Shown: positions 7,537-14,425, counted from the stretch's first letter. The stretch is 15,570 nucleotides of DNA from Chloroflexi bacterium RBG_16_57_11 (GCA_001795165.1 MGNS01000059.1:2991-18560); one strand, 5' to 3'. Translations and numbers: made by a program. Notes: generated by a model from the sequence alone, not told the origin.

Positions 7537-7565
7537 TTGACGCCCGCTGAATGTTCCACTATAAT
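7537..7565 (+). promoter_or_regulatory. Near-consensus sigma70 promoter of the sugar operon
   Basis: TTGACG (7537-7542), exactly 17 nt, then TATAAT (7560-7565): 11 of 12 consensus bases. Predicted transcription start is near 7572, about 310 nt upstream of the first intact gene. An inverted repeat ATCGTT (7569-7574) / AACGAT (7586-7591) overlaps the predicted start and could be an operator for a sugar-responsive regulator. No regulator gene is in the window. Confidence 0.65.
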
Positions 7566-7584
7566 CCAATCGTTAGATCAAATA

Positions 7585-7872
7585 AAACGATCCAGCCTGG
7601 GAGAAAATCATCCATTAATAGGAGGCAAAGCCCAGGCCGCTTACGAGACCGCGGTTCCGGTAACATCAGTTTAGTGCAGCACTTACATAATCTCTGGGTT
7701 GATGGCGGCATTATCGGGTATTGCGATCACCATGTTGAGTGGCTCCGGTAACGCTGAGATCGGCGCAGCCTTGACGCTAAATTCGATCACCGCGGTTGTG
7801 GTAGGGGGGACGGCTTTGAGCAGCGGCGTGGATGGGGTGGCTGGACCTGTGATGGGAGCGATTACTTTAAAC
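7585..7872 (+). pseudogene. Remnant of an RbsC-type sugar ABC transporter permease
   Basis: One reading frame, interrupted by TAG at 7672, gives residues resembling the C-terminal half of ribose/xylose-type permeases (BPD_transp_2). Before the stop it reads 'RSSLGENHPLIGGKAQAAYE', like the usual TxFGRxxYAIGGNxxAA loop. After it comes 'TYIISGLMAALSGIAIT', then 'LTLNSITAVVVGGTALSSG' and 'GPVMGAI', like the family's SGLLAALAG, LDAIAAVVxGGTSLxGG and GTVxGA segments. The family's last membrane helices are missing: homology stops at ~7872, and AACAGGAGGATTAT, the ribosome site of the next gene, follows at once. The upstream half is also absent. This is best read as a deletion scar. The 66-codon open frame from 7699 is its 3' part and is unlikely to make a working protein. 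Identification is by pattern recall, not alignment. Confidence 0.68.
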
Positions 7873-7883
7873 AGGAGGATTAT

Positions 7884-8969
7884 ATGGCAAAAACTCTGAA
7901 AGTTGGTATCGTCGGAACCGGTTTTGTGGGTGATATCCACTACGCCGCCTTCAAGGATTGGGTTAGAGATGCGGAGGTGGTGGCGGTATCCAGTCCAAAT
8001 AACGCCTCGCACTTCGCCGCCGAACGTGGAATTCCAAGCGCATATAACGATTACCGCCGGTTGTTGGAAGATAAGGAAATCGACATCGTTGACATTGGCA
8101 TCCCAAACGATCTGCATTGCCAGGTGGTCTTAGAGGCTGCCAAAGCAGGAAAGCATGTCATCATCGAGAAACCACTATGCGTGACGCTCGAAGAAGCTGA
8201 CCAGATGATCGATGCCTGCCGAAAAGCCGGTGTGCTATTGATGTATGCAGAGGAGCTTTTATTTGCTCCCAAATATGTGCGGGTAAAGACGCTGATCGAT
8301 GAAGGCGCGATCGGCGAGCCGTTTCTGGCCAAGCAATCTGAGGAGCACCCCGGACCACATATGCCCTGGTTTTGGGATGTCAATCGCTCGGGCGGCGGGG
8401 TGATGCTCGATATGGGCTGCCATTCGATCGAATATACCCGCTGGGTCTTGGATAAGCCCAAGGTCAAGAGCGTGACCGCATTCATGGGCACCTATATCCA
8501 TCAAGGACGTACAAAAGGTGAGGATCATTCCTACGCGATCATCGAGTACCAAGGTGACAAGGTGGCCATGATCGAAAATAGCTGGGCCAAGGGCGGGGGT
8601 GTGGATGACCGCTGTGAGGTTTATGGCAAGAAAGGCCACACCCGTGCGGACTTGTTACGCGGCAGCTCGCTGCTTACCTTTAGCGAGGAAGGTTACGGGT
8701 ATGCGGTCGAAAAGGCGGGAGTGACACGCGGCTATACTTTCACGATGTTTGAGGAAATCTGGAACTATGGCTTTCCCCAGGAAATGCAGCATTTCGTAAA
8801 TAGTGTGTTGGGAAAGGAAACCTGCATGGAGACCGGTGAAGACGGTCGCGAAGTCCTTAAGATCATGTACGCTGCATACCAATCGGCAGGCGAAGGCCGA
8901 AAAATTGTATGGCCATACAACCCACCGCAGGTGAAGAAACCAATTGATTTATGGATAAATATCCAATGA
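7884..8969 (+). CDS. Gfo/Idh/MocA family NAD(P)-dependent oxidoreductase (first copy)
   Basis: 361 residues, typical family length. AGGAGG lies eight to nine bases before ATG 7884. The N-terminal Rossmann fold has GIVGTGFVG (G11-x-G13-x-x-G16). The catalytic motif E95-K96-P97 is present, as are D176 and H180 in 'GGVMLDMGCHSIEYTRW', the active-site pair typical of sugar-oxidising members. These cytosolic enzymes oxidise or reduce a hydroxyl/keto group on sugars, inositols or glycosides with bound or free NAD(P). The exact substrate cannot be read from sequence. It is first in a tight four-gene operon; its TGA overlaps the next ATG (ATGA at 8966-8969), suggesting translational coupling. The upstream permease remnant indicates an imported sugar as the ancestral substrate. 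It is only distantly similar to the second Gfo/Idh/MocA gene at 9725, so the two probably act on different intermediates. Confidence 0.9.
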   Translation: MAKTLKVGIVGTGFVGDIHYAAFKDWVRDAEVVAVSSPNNASHFAAERGIPSAYNDYRRLLEDKEIDIVDIGIPNDLHCQVVLEAAKAGKHVIIEKPLCVTLEEADQMIDACRKAGVLLMYAEELLFAPKYVRVKTLIDEGAIGEPFLAKQSEEHPGPHMPWFWDVNRSGGGVMLDMGCHSIEYTRWVLDKPKVKSVTAFMGTYIHQGRTKGEDHSYAIIEYQGDKVAMIENSWAKGGGVDDRCEVYGKKGHTRADLLRGSSLLTFSEEGYGYAVEKAGVTRGYTFTMFEEIWNYGFPQEMQHFVNSVLGKETCMETGEDGREVLKIMYAAYQSAGEGRKIVWPYNPPQVKKPIDLWINIQ

Positions 8970-9724
8970 CCGCGCTGAACAGTAAAACGATCACTTATGC
9001 CCAGCTAGCCAAGGTCATCGACCACTCCTTGCTTCGTCCAGAGCTGACCGAACATGAAGTGATCGACGGCTGTCGCCTGGCCGCAAGATATCACACAGCC
9101 ACGGTATGCGTCAAACCGTGTTATGTCCGCCTGGCTGTTGAGTTGCTCAAGGGCTCGGACGTGAAAGTCGCTTCAGTGGTTGGATTTCCGCATGGCAGCA
9201 ATCTCACCGCGATCAAGGTAGCCGAAGCCCAGGCAGCGATGGATGATGGGGCAGAAGAGCTGGATATGGTGCTCAATATCAGCCAGCTACGCTCCGGGCA
9301 GTCCGATCTGGTTGGCGCGGATATCCGGGCGGTGTGCGATGCGGCGCATGCCAGGGGCGTGAAGGTCAAAGTCATATTCGAGAACGCATACCTTAATGAT
9401 GAGCAAAAAATCATGGCCTGCCATCTGAGCGAGGCCGCCGGTGCGGACTGGATCAAGACCTCCACTGGATTCGCTCCGAGTGGCGCCACACTGGAGGATT
9501 TGCGCTTGATGCGGGCGCATGTCAGCGACCAGGTGCAGGTCAAGGCTGCCGGCGGCGTCCGGACGTTGGATGCTTTGCTGGCAGTTATCGATGCCGGCGT
9601 CACCCGATGCGGCGCGACCGCTACGGCCGCAATCCTTGACGACTACGAGAGGCGCAGCCAGGCAGCCATTCCATCAGCAACCAGCAGAACCAAAGACCTA
9701 ACTGACTCGAGTGGAGATTATTAA
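8966..9724 (+). CDS. deoC: Deoxyribose-phosphate aldolase family (DeoC/DERA-like) enzyme
   Basis: 252 residues from ATG 8966, which overlaps the previous stop as ATGA. An in-frame ATG at 8951 would add five residues; neither has a good Shine-Dalgarno site. It is a class I TIM-barrel aldolase with 'VVGFPHGSN' and the three catalytic residues: D100 (EELD), Schiff-base K164 (KTSTGF) and second lysine K193 (KAAGGVRT). Classical DERA splits 2-deoxyribose-5-phosphate to acetaldehyde and glyceraldehyde-3-phosphate. Here the phosphate-binding loop, Gly-Ala-Ser-Ser in E. coli, reads G216-A-T-A-T, so the substrate may differ from the classical one. Residues ~230-252 form a polar tail beyond the usual end. 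The neighbours are sugar oxidoreductases and an isomerase, not nucleoside phosphorylase or deoB, which also argues for a sugar-specific role. The family is sure; the symbol reflects family only. Confidence 0.88.
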   Translation: MTALNSKTITYAQLAKVIDHSLLRPELTEHEVIDGCRLAARYHTATVCVKPCYVRLAVELLKGSDVKVASVVGFPHGSNLTAIKVAEAQAAMDDGAEELDMVLNISQLRSGQSDLVGADIRAVCDAAHARGVKVKVIFENAYLNDEQKIMACHLSEAAGADWIKTSTGFAPSGATLEDLRLMRAHVSDQVQVKAAGGVRTLDALLAVIDAGVTRCGATATAAILDDYERRSQAAIPSATSRTKDLTDSSGDY

Positions 9725-10891
9725 ATGGCCAAACAACTGACCAAAAGTACCATTGGCGTTGGCGTGGCCGGTACGGGTTTTATCGGTCCGGCTCATGTGG
9801 AAGGATTGCGGCGGAACGGGATTCAGGTGTTGGGCTTAGCCGAAAGCACCGCGCAAGCTGCCCAGGAGAAGGCGGTTGAGCTGGGTATACCGCGTGCCTA
9901 TGATTCATTCGAAATGATGCTGGCAGATCCTGAAATAGACGTAATACACCTGGCGACACCCAACCTGTTGCACCATCCCCATGCCAGAGCTGCCCTCCTG
10001 GCGGATAAACATGTCGTTTGTGAGAAACCGCTGGCGATGACCACCAGCGAATCGGCGGAATTGGTTCAACTTGCGGCAAAGACCGGCAAGGTCAACGCGG
10101 TCAATTTTAACATCCGCATGTACCCGATGGTCCAGCATGCACGTAGCCTTGTGCAGAGCGGCGAGATCGGCGATTTGTTCATCCTGCAGGGCTCGTATTT
10201 ACAGGACTGGCTGCTTTATAAGACCGACTGGAACTGGCGATTGGAGACCAACCTGGGAGGCAGCCTGCGTGCGGTTGGCGATATTGGCTCCCATTGGCTC
10301 GACTTGATGACTTTTGTTACTGGTCTGCGCATCGAAGAGGTTTATGCCGATTTCAAGACATTTCATACCATCCGCATGAAACCCTCCAAACCGCTGGAGA
10401 CTTTCACCGGCAAGCTGCTCCAGCCGACCGATTATGTGGAGCAGCCAATTTCCACCGAAGACTATGCCACCATCCTGTTGCATTACGAAAACGGCGTGCG
10501 CGGTGTCGTGACAGTCGCACAAATCTGTTCTGGGCGCAAGAACCGGTTGTTCTTTGAAATCAATGGCTCAAAATCATCCCTGGCCTGGGATGGCGAGCGC
10601 CCCAACGAATTATGGATTGGAAATCGCCCCAATCCCAACCAGATCGTGATGAAGGATCCGGCACTGCTTTCACCTGAGGCGAAGCTTACAGCCTCTTATC
10701 CAGGCGGGCATACCGAGGGCTTCCCCGACACCTTCAAGCAGCTTTACAAGAAAGTCTACGACTACATCTTCGCGGGCGATATGAACAAAAAGCCCGATTT
10801 TCCGACCTTCGCTGATGGGCATTACGAGATGGTAGTGTGCGAGGCCATCGAACGCAGCGCCAAAGAAGGCAAATGGATCAAGATCGAGTAG
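9725..10891 (+). CDS. Gfo/Idh/MocA family NAD(P)-dependent oxidoreductase (second copy)
   Basis: 388 residues; ATG 9725 directly follows the TAA of the aldolase gene, with GTGGAG upstream. The Rossmann motif is GVAGTGFIG (residues 13-21), followed by E100-K101-P102 and D186-x3-H190 in 'VGDIGSHWLDLMTF'. Between the core and the C-terminus are longer insertions ('KLLQPTDYVEQPISTEDYATILL', ~225-250) typical of the larger Gfo/Idh/MocA sugar dehydrogenases. The C-terminal part contains 'YPGGHTEGFPDTFKQLYKKVYDYI', a common pattern near the end of these proteins. It should oxidise or reduce a sugar in the cytosol using a nicotinamide cofactor. Its position between an aldolase and an isomerase/epimerase suggests a different step of the same pathway from the first copy. 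The precise substrate is not predictable from sequence. Confidence 0.9.
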   Translation: MAKQLTKSTIGVGVAGTGFIGPAHVEGLRRNGIQVLGLAESTAQAAQEKAVELGIPRAYDSFEMMLADPEIDVIHLATPNLLHHPHARAALLADKHVVCEKPLAMTTSESAELVQLAAKTGKVNAVNFNIRMYPMVQHARSLVQSGEIGDLFILQGSYLQDWLLYKTDWNWRLETNLGGSLRAVGDIGSHWLDLMTFVTGLRIEEVYADFKTFHTIRMKPSKPLETFTGKLLQPTDYVEQPISTEDYATILLHYENGVRGVVTVAQICSGRKNRLFFEINGSKSSLAWDGERPNELWIGNRPNPNQIVMKDPALLSPEAKLTASYPGGHTEGFPDTFKQLYKKVYDYIFAGDMNKKPDFPTFADGHYEMVVCEAIERSAKEGKWIKIE

Positions 10892-10906
10892 ACGAGGAGA
10901 TACTAT

Positions 10907-11821
10907 ATGAAACTCGGATTTTTTACTGCTGCCCTGCCAGACAACACCCTCGAACAGGTCGCCAGATGGGGCGCGGAGAGCGGTTTCCAGGCCATCGAAA
11001 TTGCTTGCTGGCCGCTCGAAAAAGCCGATCGCCGTTATGCAGGTGTTACGCACATCGACATGACGATGTTCGATCGATCAAAAGCTACTGAAATCCGTAA
11101 AATGTTGGATGGCTATGGACTGACCATCTCCTCGTTGGCATATTATCCCAACCCCCTCCATCCAGATGCTGGTCACCGTGAAAGGGTGATCGGTCATTTG
11201 AAGAAGGTGATCGAAGCTGCTGCCATGCTCGAAGTACAGGTGGTTGGTACTTTTGTCGGTAAAGACAAAAATAAAACCGTCCCCCAGAACCTTGAGGATT
11301 ACAGTAAAATCTGGCCGCCGATCGTCAAGTTTGCCGGGGAGTGCGGTGTCAAGATCGCCATTGAGAACTGCCCGATGATCTTTTCGTACGATGAGTGGCC
11401 CGGTGGCGACAACCTTGCCAGCACCCCGGCGATCTGGCGGAAAATGTGGGAAATCATCCCCGAAGACAACTTCGGCCTGAACCTTGACCCGTCCCACCTG
11501 GTTTTGCAGATGATAGATTATGAGCGAGTGGTACTTGAATTCGCCAGCAAGATCTTCCATGTCCACGCAAAGGATTTACACATTGACAGGGAGGGATTAT
11601 ATAATCATGGTGTCCTTTCGCAAGGTATGGGCTGGCAGGTGCCGCGTCTGCCCGGCCTGGGCGATATGGACTGGAAGAAATTCTTCGCAGCGCTCACAGC
11701 CGCGCGTTACGATTACGTCATCAGCATCGAGCACGAGGACCGCGCCTTCGAAGGTGATGAGGAGATCGTCAAACGCGGTTTTTATCTGGTCCGGGATGTG
11801 CTCAAGCCCTATATACATTAG
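10907..11821 (+). CDS. Sugar phosphate isomerase/epimerase (xylose-isomerase-like TIM barrel)
   Basis: 304 residues, full length for the AP-endonuclease-2/xylose-isomerase-like superfamily. GAGGAG lies upstream of ATG 10907 with good spacing, 15 nt after the previous stop. Candidate metal ligands appear in the usual order along the barrel: E153 (AIENC), D194 and H197 (NLDPSH), H220 (FHVHAKD) and E275 (SIEHED). Such enzymes bind Mn2+/Mg2+/Co2+ and interconvert keto and aldo sugars or epimerise next to a carbonyl; some act with Gfo/Idh/MocA dehydrogenases on 3-keto sugars or inositol derivatives. It is the last gene of the four-gene operon. No clear terminator follows. Fold and metal site are confident; the substrate is not. 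The stop TAG at 11819 is followed at once by TGA. Confidence 0.9.
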   Translation: MKLGFFTAALPDNTLEQVARWGAESGFQAIEIACWPLEKADRRYAGVTHIDMTMFDRSKATEIRKMLDGYGLTISSLAYYPNPLHPDAGHRERVIGHLKKVIEAAAMLEVQVVGTFVGKDKNKTVPQNLEDYSKIWPPIVKFAGECGVKIAIENCPMIFSYDEWPGGDNLASTPAIWRKMWEIIPEDNFGLNLDPSHLVLQMIDYERVVLEFASKIFHVHAKDLHIDREGLYNHGVLSQGMGWQVPRLPGLGDMDWKKFFAALTAARYDYVISIEHEDRAFEGDEEIVKRGFYLVRDVLKPYIH

Positions 11822-11859
11822 TGAACGTAGACCTTCGATTGAGTTTGTCTGTTTCGGTT

Positions 11860-11940
11860 GATAAATAATTCCATCGTACCCGTGCCACCGTCCACGTAAA
11901 CCGGGTCGCCGGTGAGCCGCTGGGCGGTGGCATTTCAGCT
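11860..11940 (-). pseudogene. Possible C-terminal remnant of a short-chain dehydrogenase (SDR)
   Basis: On the minus strand one frame reads 'AQRLTGDPVYVDGGTGTM'. This resembles the C-terminal signature of SDR enzymes, ITGxxxxVDGG. No start, Rossmann motif or YxxxK is present and stop codons bound the fragment on both sides. The match is short and could be chance; if real it marks a gene lost beside the sugar operon. The rest of the 11822-12127 gap holds only the promoter candidate noted separately. Confidence 0.3.
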
Positions 11941-11991
11941 CCCCACCACTGCCGGTATTCACACCTGGCCAGTGATAAAAATGCAGCCATA

Positions 11992-12021
11992 TTTCCATAA
12001 TCCAGGTATAATATCTATAAT
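11992..12021 (+). promoter_or_regulatory. Candidate promoter for the pentapeptide-repeat gene
   Basis: TTTCCA (11992-11997), an 18-nt spacer and TATAAT (12016-12021). A second perfect TATAAT lies at 12007-12012 but has no usable -35. Start of transcription would be near 12028, about 100 nt before the start codon. Confidence 0.42.
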
Positions 12022-12127
12022 TTAATCAAGAGCAAATTTCTTGTTGGACCCAGTTGTGCTGATTCAACCGGACGATGGCAATTCCGGTGCGTATCAGATG
12101 AAGGTGTGCAACTCCAGGAGGGAAATG

Positions 12128-12775
12128 ATGGCCGAAATTACCCGAAAAGAGCTAATTCTCGCATTGATGGCAAGTAACGGTTCCTTACGGCTGTCGGGGC
12201 TTGATCTTAGCGAATTAAACATGGCTTTTCTTGATTTACACTCGGTCAACCTTTTTAAAGCTAACTTGAGTGGAGCGAATCTTAGTGGGGCGAATTTGAA
12301 AGGAGCCGACCTGGATGACGCCAATCTATTCCGGGTGAACCTGGGTGGATCTCAATTGGCCGCGGCCATGCTGCGAAGAGCGGATCTTCGCCGGGCAAAC
12401 CTGCGTGAGGCCGATCTTTACGGCGCCGACCTTAGTGGAGCCAACCTGAGCACAGCGGTGCTCCGAGGTTGCGATTTGCGCAGGGCTGACTTGCGCATGG
12501 CTGACCTGAGCAACACTGATTTGAGCGGAGCCAACCTGAACTCAGCCAACCTGCGTGGAGCTAACCTGCGAGGTGCAAACTTGCGCGGCTCAGACTTCCG
12601 TGGAGCAAATTTGAGCGGTGTCAGTTTGAGCAGGGCAGATTCCAATAATGTGGAGGAAATTTCCTCCCAACTATCTCAAGCAATCCTGGATGGAGATACG
12701 ATATTACCAGATGGAAGCAGACCCTCCAGACCAGTGGCTGATACGTTGAAAAATGATTCTGAATTATCCGTATGA
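12128..12775 (+). CDS. Pentapeptide-repeat protein
   Basis: 215 residues. The open frame extends back to a TTG at 12041, but AGGAGGG (12116-12122) sits five bases before the second of two tandem ATGs (12125, 12128), so 12128 is chosen. Residues ~20-180 are almost entirely A(D/N)LxX pentapeptides (LSGANLSGANLKGADL, LRGANLRGANLRGSDF and others), which fold as a right-handed quadrilateral beta-helix. One break occurs near 'GGSQLAAAMLRR'. A short non-repeat N-terminus (MAEITRKELILALMASNG) and a polar, Ser/Asp-rich C-terminal tail flank the helix. There is no signal peptide or membrane segment, so it is probably cytosolic. Some family members mimic DNA and bind gyrase (Qnr, MfpA), but repeats alone do not show this; most have no known function. 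The last 12 nt overlap the 3' end of msrA on the other strand. Confidence 0.9.
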   Translation: MAEITRKELILALMASNGSLRLSGLDLSELNMAFLDLHSVNLFKANLSGANLSGANLKGADLDDANLFRVNLGGSQLAAAMLRRADLRRANLREADLYGADLSGANLSTAVLRGCDLRRADLRMADLSNTDLSGANLNSANLRGANLRGANLRGSDFRGANLSGVSLSRADSNNVEEISSQLSQAILDGDTILPDGSRPSRPVADTLKNDSELSV

Positions 12776-13333
12776 CTTTAATCGCTCCAGATACATCTTG
12801 CGGAATTTAGCTACCTTTGGCGCGATGATCACCTGGCAGTAACCCTGGTAAGGATTACGCTGGAAATAATTTTGATGGTATTCCTCAGCGTTGAAAAAGC
12901 CGCGGAAGGGCTGTAGCTGGGTGATGAGCGGGGCATTCCAAATTTTACTGTCCTTGACCTCGGCAATCACCTCTTCTGCGATGGCTCTTTGCTCCTCATC
13001 GTGGTAGAAGATCACCGACCGGTACTGCGTGCCCACATCCGCTCCCTGCCGGTTGAGCGTGGTAGGGTCGTGGATGGTGAAAAACACCTGGAGCAAATCC
13101 CGATAGCTGATGACCTGGGGGGCAAACGTGACCTGTACGACTTCGGCGTGACCGGTAATGCCAGTGCACACCGCCTGGTAAGAAGGATGATCAACCTGAC
13201 CGCCAGAATAGCCGGATTCGACTTTCTCCACACCTTTAAGCTCGAGATAGATCGCTTCCAGGCACCAGAAACAGCCGCCACCCAGGGTGGCGATGGTTCG
13301 AGCGTTGGAATTTGGGCTCGTCGATGCGACCAT
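12764..13333 (-). CDS. msrA: Peptide-methionine (S)-S-oxide reductase MsrA
   Basis: 189 residues, a typical length. The catalytic motif G-C21-F-W-C24-x-E lies near the N-terminus and the family signature continues through 'GYSGG', 'GHAEVVQVTF', 'FFTIHDPTTLNRQGADVGTQYRS' and 'EEYHQNYF'. C166 in 'YQGYC' is the likely resolving cysteine. The enzyme reduces the S-form of methionine sulfoxide in proteins and free methionine, using thioredoxin, through a sulfenic acid at C21. No MsrB domain is fused. GGAG stands before ATG 13333. The gene follows the DUF4349 lipoprotein gene on the same strand with a 99-nt gap that holds a hairpin and a 12-bp palindrome, so it may be partly independent. Its 3' end overlaps the convergent pentapeptide-repeat gene. 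Confidence 0.95.
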   Translation of the reverse strand: MVASTSPNSNARTIATLGGGCFWCLEAIYLELKGVEKVESGYSGGQVDHPSYQAVCTGITGHAEVVQVTFAPQVISYRDLLQVFFTIHDPTTLNRQGADVGTQYRSVIFYHDEEQRAIAEEVIAEVKDSKIWNAPLITQLQPFRGFFNAEEYHQNYFQRNPYQGYCQVIIAPKVAKFRKMYLERLKSYG

Positions 13334-13347
13334 ATGTTCTCCAATTT

Positions 13348-13391
13348 TTGGTATACCAATATTGTGGAGGGGCGGAAAAATACCGTCCCTC
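13348..13391 (-). promoter_or_regulatory. Palindrome and hairpin upstream of msrA
   Basis: A perfect 12-bp palindrome, TTGGTATACCAA (13348-13359), lies just upstream of the msrA ribosome site. Next to it is a 9-bp inverted repeat, GAGGGGCGG (13367-13375) with CCGTCCCTC (13383-13391), which has one G-T type mismatch and no U-tract after it. The first could be an operator; the second an attenuating or mRNA-protecting hairpin between the DUF4349 gene and msrA. No proof for either. Confidence 0.3.
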
Positions 13392-13432
13392 GCGATTAAT
13401 AAACCGGTTGTTAGCCTGCCGCTATTTGGATT

Positions 13433-14425
13433 TTACCCGCTTTCCGGGCTAGGCGGAGGGGGTGGGGGCGGTGGCGAGGCAGGTTTACGCCGTATACGCC
13501 GGTAGATCACCCAAGCAATCAAGGCTACAAGTACGAAAGGCCACAGCAGGAAGGCCGCCCATATTGTCAGGTCGATCAGACCTTTCAATAAGTCGACCAT
13601 GACTTTTGACGCCGACGCTACCGTCTTGCCGGGGTTCCAACTTGGGGTTGGAGTAGGCGTAGGAGTGACCGTCGGAGTCAGGGTCGGCGTGGGGGTAGGC
13701 ATCTGTGGGCTTAGCGTTACGGTAATGGTGGAATATGCAGATCGGTCTTCATAGAATTTCATCTGGCCCTTGACCTGCTCGATCTGCCCTTCCAAATCGG
13801 ATAAAGTGGCATTGATTCGCAGTGATTCCTCCACTGTTTTGGCCTGGTCCAGAAAATCCCGGACCCGAGCGGCAGTAGCTTCCAGATTGACCAGTTGCGA
13901 TTGTAAATCGTTGTATTCTGCGCTGACGTCTTGTCCGGAGGCTTGTTCGTTGAGCACCTCGACGCCGATACGTCGCAACTTGTTCATTGTGTCTTCAAAG
14001 GTTATGGAGGGTACGCCCATCCGCAATTCAGCGTTCTTGTAATCGCGGTCCATCCAGACCCGTGAGCTGACGATATAGCCACCCTGATCGGCGGCAAGCT
14101 GGATGACACGCTCCAGCGCCACCTCGGTGTCAGCCACCAGCAGGTCCATCAGCCCGTCTTTGATGATCATGCGTGTAGATGGCTGGAGAAGCTGTGGCAG
14201 ACTTGCCTCCTGGGGCTTCGGTGCCTCGGATTCTGGGGCGACACCTGCCTCTACGGCAGCAGGAGCTTCTTGAACTTCGACGACCTGCTCCACTACGGGG
14301 GCTTCAGCCATTGCAGGTTCAGCAGGCGCTTCCGCTTGTTGTGGGGCTTTCTGCGCGGCTGACGCGCACGCGGTGAGGACCAGAATGAATAGTAAAAACA
14401 GTGAGAACACAAGCCGGGTTTTCAT
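13433..14425 (-). CDS. DUF4349-domain lipoprotein
   Basis: 330 residues from ATG 14425, which has AGGAGGAGA upstream; the frame extends further but without a better start. A lipoprotein signal peptide ends in L-T-A-C20, so Cys20 should be lipidated. A long Ala/Pro/Glu-rich linker (~21-78) leads to a DUF4349 domain (~83-240: 'STRMIIKDGLMDLLVADTE', 'QGGYIVSS', 'LRMGVPS.TFE'), which includes a helical, probably coiled-coil part (~168-225). A Thr-Pro repeat hinge (~243-261), a strong membrane helix (~286-309), basic residues RRIRRK and a proline-rich cytosolic tail with eight prolines in a row follow. The protein is thus held at both ends, lipid outside and helix through the membrane. The DUF4349 function is unknown; it may be an envelope-associated structural or sensing protein. 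It has its own promoter and precedes msrA. Confidence 0.88.
   Translation of the reverse strand: MKTRLVFSLFLLFILVLTACASAAQKAPQQAEAPAEPAMAEAPVVEQVVEVQEAPAAVEAGVAPESEAPKPQEASLPQLLQPSTRMIIKDGLMDLLVADTEVALERVIQLAADQGGYIVSSRVWMDRDYKNAELRMGVPSITFEDTMNKLRRIGVEVLNEQASGQDVSAEYNDLQSQLVNLEATAARVRDFLDQAKTVEESLRINATLSDLEGQIEQVKGQMKFYEDRSAYSTITVTLSPQMPTPTPTLTPTVTPTPTPTPSWNPGKTVASASKVMVDLLKGLIDLTIWAAFLLWPFVLVALIAWVIYRRIRRKPASPPPPPPPPSPESG

Noticed and set aside
7504..7674. 56-codon frame from TTG with a helix-turn-helix-like 'ISEVLELTPAECSTIIQSL'
   Set aside because: Rare start, no ribosome site, and it is overlaid by the near-consensus promoter; its downstream part is the permease remnant frame. A regulator fragment cannot be excluded but is not supported.
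7699..7899. 66-codon frame as a genuine small membrane protein
   Set aside because: Its sequence is an internal piece of an RbsC-like permease, and it runs past the start of the next gene in another frame; counted as pseudogene.
12240..12640. Repeats of GGAGCNAACCTG as a DNA repeat element
   Set aside because: They are the coding repeats of the pentapeptide protein.
12128..12775. Pentapeptide-repeat protein as a quinolone-resistance (Qnr-like) factor
   Set aside because: Pentapeptides alone do not show gyrase binding; no Qnr-specific loops or dimerisation motif were recognised.
13644..13700. Repetitive GGGGTTGGAGTAGGCGTAGG-type DNA as a tandem repeat or CRISPR-like array
   Set aside because: It encodes the Thr-Pro hinge of the DUF4349 lipoprotein; low-complexity coding sequence explains it.
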